In this document: positions 1 to 7,992 of the stretch, one piece after another
Numbering within the stretch: position 1 is the stretch's first letter
How the letters are laid out: each line of letters opens with the position of its first letter
NCBI RefSeq assembly: GCF_000341085.1
Contig: NZ_ANBA01000007.1
Span: 248,001-312,000, forward strand
Origin: Nocardiopsis ganjiahuensis DSM 45031
GTDB lineage: Bacteria; Actinomycetota; Actinomycetes; Streptosporangiales; Streptosporangiaceae
Length of the DNA: 64,000 nucleotides
Direction: 5' to 3'
Translations under genes and position numbers: made by a program
Notes under the pieces: model-generated
Seen by the model: only the letters and a program-made list of their open reading frames with translations
Database searches by the model: none
What the model was told of the DNA's origin: nothing

Positions 1-1
1 C

Positions 2-121
2 GCCTCCGTGGTGCTCTTCGGCACCGAACCGCTGTTCCGCAACCACCCCAAGGGGCTGTTCGGCCAGGTGGCCCAGGCGCTCTTCTGGACCTCGGCGGAG
101 GCCGGCACCGAAGTGCGGTAG
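2..121 (+). CDS. C-terminal end of an M14-like zinc carboxypeptidase (partial)
   Basis: Only the last 39 codons are in the window, in an open frame that enters from the left edge and stops at TAG 119-121. The peptide contains VVLFGTEPLFRNHPKG followed by a helix-like VAQALFW stretch. This resembles the end of actinobacterial M14 zinc carboxypeptidase-like proteins (DPLFRxHPKG pattern recalled from the family). None of the zinc ligands or the catalytic Glu is visible here, so the family call rests on this short tail. A strong hairpin follows within 50 bases of the stop. Confidence 0.45.
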   Translation, partial: ASVVLFGTEPLFRNHPKGLFGQVAQALFWTSAEAGTEVR

Positions 122-170
122 AACCCCCTCCCGGGGATCTCCTGAACCAGGGGCAGGCGCCAGTTCTCGC

Positions 171-211
171 GGGGAAACCACCTCGGCCCCTCCTGCCGAG
201 GCGGTTTCCCC
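171..211 (+). terminator. hairpin terminator after the partial peptidase gene
   Basis: A 17-bp stem (171-187 with 195-211, one mismatch) with a 7-base loop lies between the convergent peptidase gene (plus) and the SDR gene (minus). It has no clear T-tract, so it is typical of high-GC actinobacterial terminators and could serve both strands. Confidence 0.65.
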
Positions 212-241
212 TGGTACTTCGTCCGAGTGTCCGGGGTGCCG

Positions 242-1003
242 CTAGTCGAACGGCTGGAGGGCGGGGCCCAGACCGCCGTCCACGGGCAGCTCGGCGCCGG
301 TGGTGAAGGTGGCCTCGAATCCGAGGAACAGCACCGCCCGCGCCACCTCCGCCACCGTCCCGTGGCGGCCCATCGGGGTGGCCTGGTCACCGGCGGCCTC
401 GATCGCGGCGCGCTCCTCCGCGGAGGCCCCGGTGAACCCGCCCGACCGGGTGTGCACGAACCCCGGGGCGACGCTGTTCACCCGGATCCCGCGCGGCAGC
501 AGCTCGGACGCGAAACTCCGGGCGAAGCCCGCCACTGCGGCCTTGGTTCCGGTGTACACGCTCATCCCGCCCGTCCCCGTCGCGTTGGTGACCGACGTCG
601 TGAACACGATCGACCCGCCCTCGGCGATCAGCGGGGCCAACCGCTGGACGGTGAAGTACGCGCCCCGGGCGTTGATCCCGAACATCCACTCGTAGGTCTC
701 CTCGGTGACCTCGGTGAACGGCTCCAGGGCGGCCACGCCCACGTTCACGTGCAGGAAGTCGATCCCGCCCAGGGTCTCGCGCACCGCCTCGGCCAGGACG
801 TCGGCGTCCCCGACCCGCGCGGCGTCCGCGCGCACCGCCTGCACCCGGGGCCCGAACCTGCCCCGCACCTCCTCCAGGTTCTTCTCGTTGTTGCCGGTGA
901 GCAGCACGCGCGCTCCACCGGCCAGGAGTTCCTCGACCACACCCAGGCCCATACCGTGCGTCCCGCCGACCACCACGGCCCGCTTGCCCTCGTAGGCACC
1001 CAT
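242..1003 (-). CDS. short-chain dehydrogenase/reductase (SDR)
   Basis: The 253-aa protein starts at MGAYEGKRAVVVGG, after an AGGGTTC-rich stretch; the longer frame upstream has no family similarity. The N-terminal Rossmann motif GGTHGMGLG binds NAD(P)(H). The catalytic triad is visible as Ser in TTSVTNATG and the YTGTK (YxxxK) pair about residues 150-160, followed by the usual IRVNSVAPGFV strand. Length fits classical SDRs (about 250 aa). The C-terminal GAELPVDGG is also classical. Substrate is not predictable. It is transcribed divergently from the AfsR-like regulator at 1155, which is therefore a candidate regulator of it. Confidence 0.9.
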   Translation of the reverse strand: MGAYEGKRAVVVGGTHGMGLGVVEELLAGGARVLLTGNNEKNLEEVRGRFGPRVQAVRADAARVGDADVLAEAVRETLGGIDFLHVNVGVAALEPFTEVTEETYEWMFGINARGAYFTVQRLAPLIAEGGSIVFTTSVTNATGTGGMSVYTGTKAAVAGFARSFASELLPRGIRVNSVAPGFVHTRSGGFTGASAEERAAIEAAGDQATPMGRHGTVAEVARAVLFLGFEATFTTGAELPVDGGLGPALQPFD

Positions 1004-1034
1004 GTCCGAACCCTCTTCCTTCTCCCCGGGCGGC

Positions 1035-1059
1035 CTGGTGACCGCCCCGACTGGTGACC
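1035..1059. promoter_or_regulatory. 9-bp direct repeat between SDR and AfsR-like regulator
   Basis: CTGGTGACC occurs at 1035-1043 and again at 1051-1059, start-to-start 16 bp, inside the 151-bp divergent intergenic region. SARP/AfsR proteins bind direct repeats, but usually at 11- or 22-bp periodicity, so assignment to the neighbouring regulator is only a possibility. Confidence 0.3.
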
Positions 1060-1154
1060 ACGGTGCCGGGCACTGCCACGGGTTCCCCACGGGTCCGCTA
1101 CGGGATGGCCACGGGCCCGCCGCGGGGCCTCGGCGGGGCGGCTACGGTGAGGAC

Positions 1155-4100
1155 ATGCGATTCGGGGTGCTCGGACCACTGTCGGTACGGACCGATCACG
1201 GCGAACCCGTCCCGATCCCCGACACCAAGGTCCGCGCCCTGCTGCTCCGCCTCCTCCTGGCCCGGGGGCGCCCCGTCCCCGTCGACCAGCTCGTGGACCA
1301 CCTGTGGGGCGAGACCCCGCCCAGCCGTCCCACCGCCGTCCTCCAGGCCCGCATCTCCCAGCTGCGCGGCGCACTGGACGCGGCCGAACCCGGCGCCCGC
1401 GCCCTGGTCCGCCACCGCGCCCCCGGCTACCTGCTGGTGGCCGACCACCTCGACGCCGCGCAGTTCGAGGAGCTCGTCGGACGGGCCGCCCAGGACCCGG
1501 CCCCCCGCACCCGCGCCGAACTGCTGACCCGCGCCCTGGACCTGTGGCGCGAACCGGCGCCGGCCGAGTTCACCGACACCGCGTCCCGGTCGGTCCCCGA
1601 CGGACACGGAGAGCTGACCCGGTGGACGCAGATGCGTCTGACCGCCCTGGAGGACCTCGCCGAAACCCGCCTGGACCTGGGCGAACACAGCGCTCTGGCC
1701 GCTGAGCTCGCCGACCCGGTCGCCCGCAACCCCTACCGTGAACGCCTGCACGCCGCCTACCTGCGCGCCCTCCACGGGGCCGGACGCCACGCCGAGGCCC
1801 TGGTCGCCTACACGCGCCTGCGCTCCCGGCTGGCCGAGGAACTGGGCGCGGACCCCGGGCAGCAGCTCCTCGACCTGCACCAGGCCATGCTCGCCCGCGA
1901 TCCCGCCCTGGACCCGGTGCCCGACCCGGCCCCAGCGCCCGGCCGCCTGCCCGAACCCGTGGACACACTGGTCGGCCGCGACCGCCCTCTACGGGACCTG
2001 GCCGACCTGCTCGCCGAGCACCGGCTCGTCACCCTCACCGGCCCGGGCGGTGTCGGCAAGACCCGCCTCGCTCTGGCGGCCGGAGCCGCGCTCACCCGCC
2101 GCGCCGAGGCCGGGGACGGCGCCTGGCTGGTCGAACTGGGCGGGCTCGCCCCCGACGGCGATCCCGTGCCCCTCCTGGCCGCCACCCTGGGCGTGCGGGA
2201 CGGAAGCGCGCGGGAGGAACCCGAGGAGCTCGTCCGGATCGTGGCGATGCTGAGGGGCCGCAGCGCCCTCCTCGTCCTGGACAACCACGAGCACGTCGTC
2301 GCCCCGACCGCCGCCCTCGTCTCCCACCTCCTGGGCGCCCTGCCCCGCCTGCGTGTCCTGGCCACCGGCCGGGTGCCCCTCGACATCGCCGGGGAGCACC
2401 TGTACGCGGTGCCCCCGCTCGACCTGCCCGCCCCCGGCACCACCGACCCCGACGAACTCTCCGCCTCGGGCGCGGTCCGGCTCTTCACCGCCCGGGCCCG
2501 CGCCGCCCGCACGGCCTTCGTCCTGGACGCCGCGACCGCCCCTGCCGTGGCCACAATCTGCCGCCGCCTGGACGGGATCCCCCTGGCCCTGGAACTGGCC
2601 GCCACCCGCCTGCGCCACCTGGGAGCGGACGAGATCGCCGCCCGTTTGGACGACCGGTTCGCCCTGCTGGGCACCGGTCGCCGCGACGCCCCCGAGCGCC
2701 AGCGCACCCTGCGCGCGGTGATCAACTGGAGCTGGGACCAGCTCGACCCGGCCGAACGGGCCGTGCTCTCCCGCCTGGCCGTCACCGCCGACGGCTGCGA
2801 ACCCGACACCGCCGAGGCGCTCTGCTCCGGACCCGGACCGAGCGCGGAAACCGGGACGGCGGAACAGGTGCACGTGCCCGCGAACACGGTCCTGGACGTG
2901 GTCGGTGCGCTGGCCGACCACTCCCTGGTCACCGTCGAGACCGCCTCCTCCCACACCCGCTACCGGCTCCTGGAGTCCGTGGCCGCCTACGCCCTGGAAC
3001 ACCTGGCCGCCTCAGGAGACCGCACCCGCGTCCGTGCCAGGCACGCCCGCCACCTCGCCGACCTCGCCGCCGGTGCCGACGCCCACCTGCGCGGCCCCGA
3101 CCAGCACCGGTGGCTGGAGCGCCTGGACCGCGAGAGCGCCAACCTCACCAGCGCGCTGGACCACGCCGTGGCCGCTGACGACCCCGACCTGGCCCTGCGA
3201 CTGGCCGTCGCCCCCTGCTGGCACCGCTACCTGCGCGGACGCTCGGGGCAGGCGCGCGCCGCCCTGGACCGGGCCCTCGCCCTGCCTGGACCGGACACCT
3301 CCGCCCGTGCCGAGGCCGCCCTGTGGCGCACCGCCCTGGCCGTGCCCGCCACCGAGGACGAGCAGAGCCGCCGTGCCCGGGTCCCGGAACACCTGGAACA
3401 GGTCAGCGATCCCGTCACGCGCGCCCGGCTCCTCTGGCTGATCGAACACCTGCGCTGGGGGCTGGGCGACCAGGACCGCGCCGCCGGTCTCGTGCGATCC
3501 GCCCACGAGGCGGCCGCCGCGGCCGGGGACCGCTGGGGCACCGAGGTCTCCCGCGTCACCCTGGCCTACGCGGCCCTGCGCCGGGGTGACATCGCCGAGG
3601 CCCTGGACGCGGCACGGCAGGCGGAGAAGGCGCTGCGGGAGATCGGCGACAACTGGGGCGCCCTCCAGGCCACCGACGCCCTCGCCCAGGCACTGGAGTC
3701 CCTCGGCGACCTCGACGGGGTCGCCGACCACCACGAACGCGCCCTGCGGCTGGCCGAGGAGCTGCGGTTGTGGGGCAACGCCACGCTCGCCCTGTCCGGC
3801 CTGGGCCGGGTGGCCCTGCTGCGCGGTGACCTGGACCGGGCCGACGTCCTGCACGCGCGGGCCGCGGCCCTGGCGGCGGAGCACTCGGACGCCGGGGCCG
3901 AACAGTTCGCCGAGGCCGGAACGGTACTGTCGGCCCGCCGGCGAGGCGACCTCGACCGTGCCGAACGCCTCCTGCGCCGCTGGGTGGACTGGAACCTGCG
4001 CGCGGACAGCCACATCGGGACGGCGTTCCTGCTCACCCAGCTGGGTTATGTCGCCGAACAGCGCGGGGACGCGGAGGCCGCCCTGGACCTGCACGCCCGG

Positions 4101-4310
4101 GCCCGGACCGAGGCCTGGGCCAGCGGTGACCCCCGCGCGGTCGCCGCCGCGCTCGAAAGACTGGCCGGGGCCCACGCCCTGGCCGGAGCCGGTGAGACCG
4201 CCGCCGCCCTGCTCGCCGAAGCCACCCGGGTTCGGGAGAGGACCGGGGCGCCCCTCACCGCACCGGAACGCTTCGACGTGGACCGGGCCCTCGCCCGCCT
4301 GGCCCGCTGA
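1155..4310 (+). CDS. AfsR/SARP-type transcriptional regulator with ATPase and TPR domains
   Basis: 1051 aa from ATG 1155, which follows GGTGAGGA. Residues 1-95 form an OmpR-like winged helix (RFGVLGPLSV...LRLLLARG...VDHLWGETPP...ISQLRGAL), and about 100-245 a bacterial transcriptional activation domain. A STAND/NB-ARC-like ATPase follows, with Walker A GPGGVGKT at about 296-303 and Walker B LLVLDNHEH near 370. The LALELAATRLRHL and NWSWDQLDPAERAVLSRLAV segments are typical of this family. The C-terminal third is Ala/Leu-rich TPR helices. Such proteins are cytoplasmic, ligand-responsive activators of secondary metabolism or adjacent genes. The SDR transcribed divergently is the only obvious neighbouring target. 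Confidence 0.88.
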   Translation: MRFGVLGPLSVRTDHGEPVPIPDTKVRALLLRLLLARGRPVPVDQLVDHLWGETPPSRPTAVLQARISQLRGALDAAEPGARALVRHRAPGYLLVADHLDAAQFEELVGRAAQDPAPRTRAELLTRALDLWREPAPAEFTDTASRSVPDGHGELTRWTQMRLTALEDLAETRLDLGEHSALAAELADPVARNPYRERLHAAYLRALHGAGRHAEALVAYTRLRSRLAEELGADPGQQLLDLHQAMLARDPALDPVPDPAPAPGRLPEPVDTLVGRDRPLRDLADLLAEHRLVTLTGPGGVGKTRLALAAGAALTRRAEAGDGAWLVELGGLAPDGDPVPLLAATLGVRDGSAREEPEELVRIVAMLRGRSALLVLDNHEHVVAPTAALVSHLLGALPRLRVLATGRVPLDIAGEHLYAVPPLDLPAPGTTDPDELSASGAVRLFTARARAARTAFVLDAATAPAVATICRRLDGIPLALELAATRLRHLGADEIAARLDDRFALLGTGRRDAPERQRTLRAVINWSWDQLDPAERAVLSRLAVTADGCEPDTAEALCSGPGPSAETGTAEQVHVPANTVLDVVGALADHSLVTVETASSHTRYRLLESVAAYALEHLAASGDRTRVRARHARHLADLAAGADAHLRGPDQHRWLERLDRESANLTSALDHAVAADDPDLALRLAVAPCWHRYLRGRSGQARAALDRALALPGPDTSARAEAALWRTALAVPATEDEQSRRARVPEHLEQVSDPVTRARLLWLIEHLRWGLGDQDRAAGLVRSAHEAAAAAGDRWGTEVSRVTLAYAALRRGDIAEALDAARQAEKALREIGDNWGALQATDALAQALESLGDLDGVADHHERALRLAEELRLWGNATLALSGLGRVALLRGDLDRADVLHARAAALAAEHSDAGAEQFAEAGTVLSARRRGDLDRAERLLRRWVDWNLRADSHIGTAFLLTQLGYVAEQRGDAEAALDLHARARTEAWASGDPRAVAAALERLAGAHALAGAGETAAALLAEATRVRERTGAPLTAPERFDVDRALARLAR

Positions 4311-4370
4311 GCCCCCGGACCCGCCGAAAAAACGTGGCATCCCTTCGAAGGGGGCCATAAGGTGCGCCTC

Positions 4371-4835
4371 ATGACAGAAACCCCCTCGCTCCGGCTCGTC
4401 GAGATCACCGACGACAATTTCGACGCGGCCGTCAAGGTCGAGGTCCGAGAGGACCAGAACCGCTTCGTCGCCCCGGTCCTGTACTCCCTGGCCCAGGCGT
4501 ACACGAACCGCGGCACCGCCTGGCCCCGCCTGCTCATGGACGGTGACGAGGCGGTCGGGTTCCTCATGGTCAAGTTCGACCCCGAGGAGGAGGACCCGGA
4601 CTTCCGCGCCGAGATCTGGCGGCTCAACATCGGTGAGAAGCAGCAGGGCAGGGGATACGGCCGGTTCGCGGTGGAGGCCGCAGTGGAGGAGGCCCGCCGC
4701 AGGGGATTCGGGCGGATCACGGTCTCCTGGGTCCCCGGTGAGGGCAGCCCCGAGGCCTTCTACCTGGGGATGGGCTTCCACAAGACCGGCCGGGTGGAGG
4801 ACGGAGAGGTGATCGGCGAACTCCTCCTCGGCTGA
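4371..4835 (+). CDS. GNAT-family N-acetyltransferase
   Basis: 154 aa from ATG 4371, preceded by AAGG at 8 nt; GTG 4362 would add three residues. The acetyl-CoA binding motif A is clear: LNIGEKQQGRGYGRFAVEAA, with the Q/R-x-x-G-x-G/A signature QGRGYG around residue 93. A C-terminal YLGMGFHKTG motif B follows. The sequence resembles the spermine/spermidine-type small GNATs (BltD-like), but the acceptor cannot be read from the sequence. It is a monocistronic cytoplasmic enzyme lying 60 bp after the AfsR-like gene and may share its transcript. Confidence 0.85.
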   Translation: MTETPSLRLVEITDDNFDAAVKVEVREDQNRFVAPVLYSLAQAYTNRGTAWPRLLMDGDEAVGFLMVKFDPEEEDPDFRAEIWRLNIGEKQQGRGYGRFAVEAAVEEARRRGFGRITVSWVPGEGSPEAFYLGMGFHKTGRVEDGEVIGELLLG

Positions 4836-5088
4836 CACGCCCGCCCCGCAACGGCAGGGATTCCACACGCGGATCCGGAACCGCAGGCCGGGTCCGCGGC
4901 ATCCGAAGGGACGTGACCCAGTTCCCTCGAACACGCGTTGACGCGGACCCCGCCGTCTGGTTTCGTACAGATGCCCGTCCCCCAAGGGCCCCCGAACCCC
5001 CGCGGGTCCCCACACACATGCGATACCGATCCCACCTCCCCTGCCGCCGGAGGCCGGACACGTCCGCGGTAGCCGAAGGAGTACGTGG

Positions 5089-7272
5089 ATGGTGAGCCGT
5101 AAGACGGCGCCCACCGGTTCCGCCCCCGCCGAGCGGGGCCGTTCCCGGCGCCTGCTCGGTACCCTCGCCCGACGCACCCGCGCCGGATCCTCGGGTCTGG
5201 TGCTCGGCCTCATGGCCACCGCCCTGGTCAGCACCGCCTTCGGCGTCGGAGCGCTGGGGCAGTCGGACGACGTGTCCGACGGCGCCTCCTGGCTGTGGAA
5301 CGCCGTCAGCAACGAGGCGGTCCGGGTCAACGGCAACAACGCGGAGATCGACCTGGTCGCCTCTCTGCCCGAGGCCGGGGGCGCCCGGGTCCAGGTCGAG
5401 CAGAACGACGACTACCTGATCCTCACCGACCCCGAAACGGGCAAGGTGACCTCGGTCGACCTCAACGAGCTCGGCTTCTCCGGCAAACTCGAACTGGGCT
5501 CCGGCGACTTCGGGGTCGTGCTCGGCAGGGAGAGCGCCGTGGTCATCGATCGCCAGGGCGGCGAGATCAGGGCCGTCGACCCGGCCACACTCCAGGCCAC
5601 CGGTGCCTCGCTCACCCTGGAGGGGCCGCTGGTCGGCGGTGCCTTCGACGATTCCGACACCCTGTGGGTCGGCGCACCCTCCCAGGGGCACGCCGTCGGC
5701 ATCACGGTCGCCGAAGGCGAGGCGACCGTCACCCAGACCGTCGCCGTGGCCTCCCCGGGCTCCGACATCGGCGTCACGGTCTTCGACGACGGAGCGCTCG
5801 CCGTCGACCGGGGCGGCGAACAGGTGGTGGCCATGCGCGAGGGCGACGACCCCGTGATGGTCAGGATGCCCGCGCCGATGACGGACTCGGTCATGCCCGC
5901 GCGCACCCGGGGCGACATGGCGGCCGTCACCAAGACCGAGGACGACGAGATCGTCACCCTCCTGCACCCCTACGGCGCCGCCGAGACCACCCTCTTCCCG
6001 GTGGAGAAGCCGGGCAGCGGGGTCGCGGTGCCCTTCGCCGGGCGCGTCTACGTGCCCTTCGAGGCCGAAGGACTGGTCCGCTCCTACGCCCCGAACGGCC
6101 GCGAGCTCGACACCGTCACCCTGCCGGGCGCCGAGGGGCCGCTGGAACTGGAGGCCCGGGAGGGCAACCTGTTCGTCAACGCCCCCGACACCGGTGTGGC
6201 CGCGGTCGTGGACGACACCGGCCAGGCCACCCTGGTGGACACCGAGGAGGTTCCGCCGGGACCCGGTGAGATCCGGGGAGACGCCCCCGAACCCCAACCC
6301 GAACCCGGAGCCCCGGCCCCCGAGCCCCAGACCGGCCAGAACCCCCAGGCCGAGGGCGGCTCCGGCGACCAGGGCGAGGGTTCGGGAGAAGGCGGCGGTT
6401 CCGGAGACGGCGCCGGAGAGGGCGACGGCCCCGGGGAGCAGTCGACCGGTCCGCCCGGGGCCCCGACACCCGTCACGGCCGAGGCCGGTGACGGCAGCGT
6501 CGAACTCAGCTGGCCCGAGGCCTACTCGCCGGACGCCCCCGTGGAGTCCTACGAGATCACCTGGGAGGACAGCGAGATCACCGTCGACGGCTCCGAGCTG
6601 GACACCGTGGTCACCGGTCTGGACAACGGCACCGCCTACCGGTTCCGGGTCCGCGCCGTCAACGAGCACGGAACCGGCCCCGCGGCGCAGTCGCCCCAGG
6701 TCACCCCGAGCCAGGAGGCTCCCGGCGCACCCGGGGCCGTCTCGGTGGAGGTGACCGGCAGCGAGAGCGCGACCGTGTCGTGGGACGGCGCGGAGAACGC
6801 CGTCGACTACCAGGTCTCCGCCTCCGCCGAGGGCGGTGCGTCCGCTCCCAGCAACCGCACGACGGGGGAGACCTCGTTGGAGGTCACCGGGCTGACAGCA
6901 GGGGCCACCTACACGTTCACGGTCACCTCACGGGGTTCGGGCGGGGTGACCGGTGAGTCCTCCACCAGCGACCCGGTGACCATGCCCGAGACCCAGGTGG
7001 GCACACCGGGGAGCGTCACCCACAGCGTCTCGGGCGCCACGGTGACCGTCACCTGGACGGCCGCCGACAACGCCGAGGGGTACCGGATCACCCCCCACGG
7101 CGACGGCGCCGTGGTCTTCGAGGAGGCGACCACGGGAGCGGAGGCCACTACTCACTCCTTCACCAAGGGCAACGAGCGGTGCTTCTCCTTCACCGTGACG
7201 GCCCTGGGAACGGGAGCCACTGAAGGCGGGTCCGTACGAAGCGCCCCGGCATGCCTCGCACCGTTCCAGTGA
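5089..7272 (+). CDS. membrane-anchored beta-propeller-like protein with three fibronectin III domains
   Basis: 727 aa from ATG 5089; GAAGGAG ends 7 nt upstream. A basic N-terminus (1-33) is followed by one hydrophobic segment (about 34-57, LVLGLMATALVSTAFGVGAL), a membrane anchor or uncleaved signal. Residues 60-385 are repeating short beta-strand units consistent with an NHL/propeller-like fold. A Pro/Glu then Gly-rich linker (about 390-455) leads to three FN3 domains (about 460-545, 550-635, 640-727). The last carries a Cys pair (RCFSF...APACL), as does the FN3 end of the kinase-like protein at 22972. The gene opens the type VII-like locus and probably acts outside the membrane. No enzymatic motif is seen. 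Confidence 0.75.
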   Translation: MVSRKTAPTGSAPAERGRSRRLLGTLARRTRAGSSGLVLGLMATALVSTAFGVGALGQSDDVSDGASWLWNAVSNEAVRVNGNNAEIDLVASLPEAGGARVQVEQNDDYLILTDPETGKVTSVDLNELGFSGKLELGSGDFGVVLGRESAVVIDRQGGEIRAVDPATLQATGASLTLEGPLVGGAFDDSDTLWVGAPSQGHAVGITVAEGEATVTQTVAVASPGSDIGVTVFDDGALAVDRGGEQVVAMREGDDPVMVRMPAPMTDSVMPARTRGDMAAVTKTEDDEIVTLLHPYGAAETTLFPVEKPGSGVAVPFAGRVYVPFEAEGLVRSYAPNGRELDTVTLPGAEGPLELEAREGNLFVNAPDTGVAAVVDDTGQATLVDTEEVPPGPGEIRGDAPEPQPEPGAPAPEPQTGQNPQAEGGSGDQGEGSGEGGGSGDGAGEGDGPGEQSTGPPGAPTPVTAEAGDGSVELSWPEAYSPDAPVESYEITWEDSEITVDGSELDTVVTGLDNGTAYRFRVRAVNEHGTGPAAQSPQVTPSQEAPGAPGAVSVEVTGSESATVSWDGAENAVDYQVSASAEGGASAPSNRTTGETSLEVTGLTAGATYTFTVTSRGSGGVTGESSTSDPVTMPETQVGTPGSVTHSVSGATVTVTWTAADNAEGYRITPHGDGAVVFEEATTGAEATTHSFTKGNERCFSFTVTALGTGATEGGSVRSAPACLAPFQ

Positions 7273-7310
7273 CCAGCAATCACGACCACCCCTTGAAGGG
7301 ATCCAAGTCG

Positions 7311-7775
7311 ATGACCGCTATGAGAGGGCCGCGCCGCTGGGCGGTGTGGTCGGCCGCCTGCGCTCTGGGCGTGACCGGTCTCCTGCTGAGCGGGGCGACC
7401 GCCGCACAAGGCCAGGACCCGGCGCAGGTGTGCAGTGACGCCCACCCCAACGCGGGGGAAGCGGATGTCCCCAGGTACACCCAGAACCTGGAGGGAAACT
7501 GGCCGATGCCTATCCCGGGGGACCCGGGAGGACAGGTGCACCTCTTCTACGAGACCGTACGGGGCTACAACTGCGCGATCGCGGTCTCCAACGGTGGTGC
7601 CACCTATCTGGACGTAGGTATCCGCACCGAGGGCGGGACACCGGTCACCGACATCCAGTCATCGGGAACCTCGACACAGCCCGTGCTGATCCACGCCCCG
7701 GGTGTGTGCGTCCAGGTCACCGCAGCGGTTGGGGAGCGCTCGGTGATCTCCGGATTCACGAACTGCGAGACCTGA
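7311..7775 (+). CDS. small secreted protein downstream of the FN3 protein
   Basis: 154 aa from ATG 7311 after TTGAAGGGA. A typical Sec signal peptide (WAVWSAACALGVTGLLLSG, cleavage near ATAAQG) is followed by a compact domain of about 120 aa with four cysteines (QVCSDAH, YNCAIAV, GVCVQVT, FTNCET), likely two disulfides. I do not recognise the family. The gene begins 38 bp after the FN3 gene, so the two are probably co-transcribed and both products are extracytoplasmic. The hairpin at 7776 ends the unit. Confidence 0.7.
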   Translation: MTAMRGPRRWAVWSAACALGVTGLLLSGATAAQGQDPAQVCSDAHPNAGEADVPRYTQNLEGNWPMPIPGDPGGQVHLFYETVRGYNCAIAVSNGGATYLDVGIRTEGGTPVTDIQSSGTSTQPVLIHAPGVCVQVTAAVGERSVISGFTNCET

Positions 7776-7815
7776 CCGTCCCCGGCCGCCCCGCCTGAGC
7801 GGTGGCCGGGGACGG
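7776..7815 (+). terminator. terminator of the FN3/secreted protein unit
   Basis: A 15-bp stem (7776-7790 with 7801-7815, one G-T wobble) and a 10-base loop start immediately after the TGA of the secreted protein. Confidence 0.75.
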
Positions 7816-7944
7816 TGTCCGGCCTGTGCCGTCGGGCGTGGCGTTCGGGCTCAGCCTCGTACCGGATGGGGACGCTCGAACCGTCGCCCCTGACCTTCAC
7901 CCCTCCCGTCTGGCTCTCCACTCCGGCTCCTCCGACGTGAACCC

Positions 7945-7973
7945 GGGGCGCCCGCCGCATCGGCGGGCGCCCC
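7945..7973. terminator. bidirectional terminator between convergent units
   Basis: A perfect 13-bp GC stem (7945-7957 with 7961-7973), loop CAT, followed on the plus strand by TTTCACTTTCC. It lies 20 bp after the eccC stop on the minus strand, so it can end eccC transcription as well. Confidence 0.75.
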
Positions 7974-7992
7974 TTTCACTTTCCCGTGCCGG

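Noticed and set aside
4938..4966. Promoter before the FN3 gene (TTGACG, 17 bp, TTTCGT)
   Set aside because: The -35 is good, but no acceptable -10 is present at the right spacing. Too weak to list.
3012..5339. 775-aa minus-strand frame opposite the AfsR-like and GNAT genes
   Set aside because: It spans two genuine genes and their intergenic region with Gly/Pro/Arg-rich low-complexity peptide, an antisense shadow.
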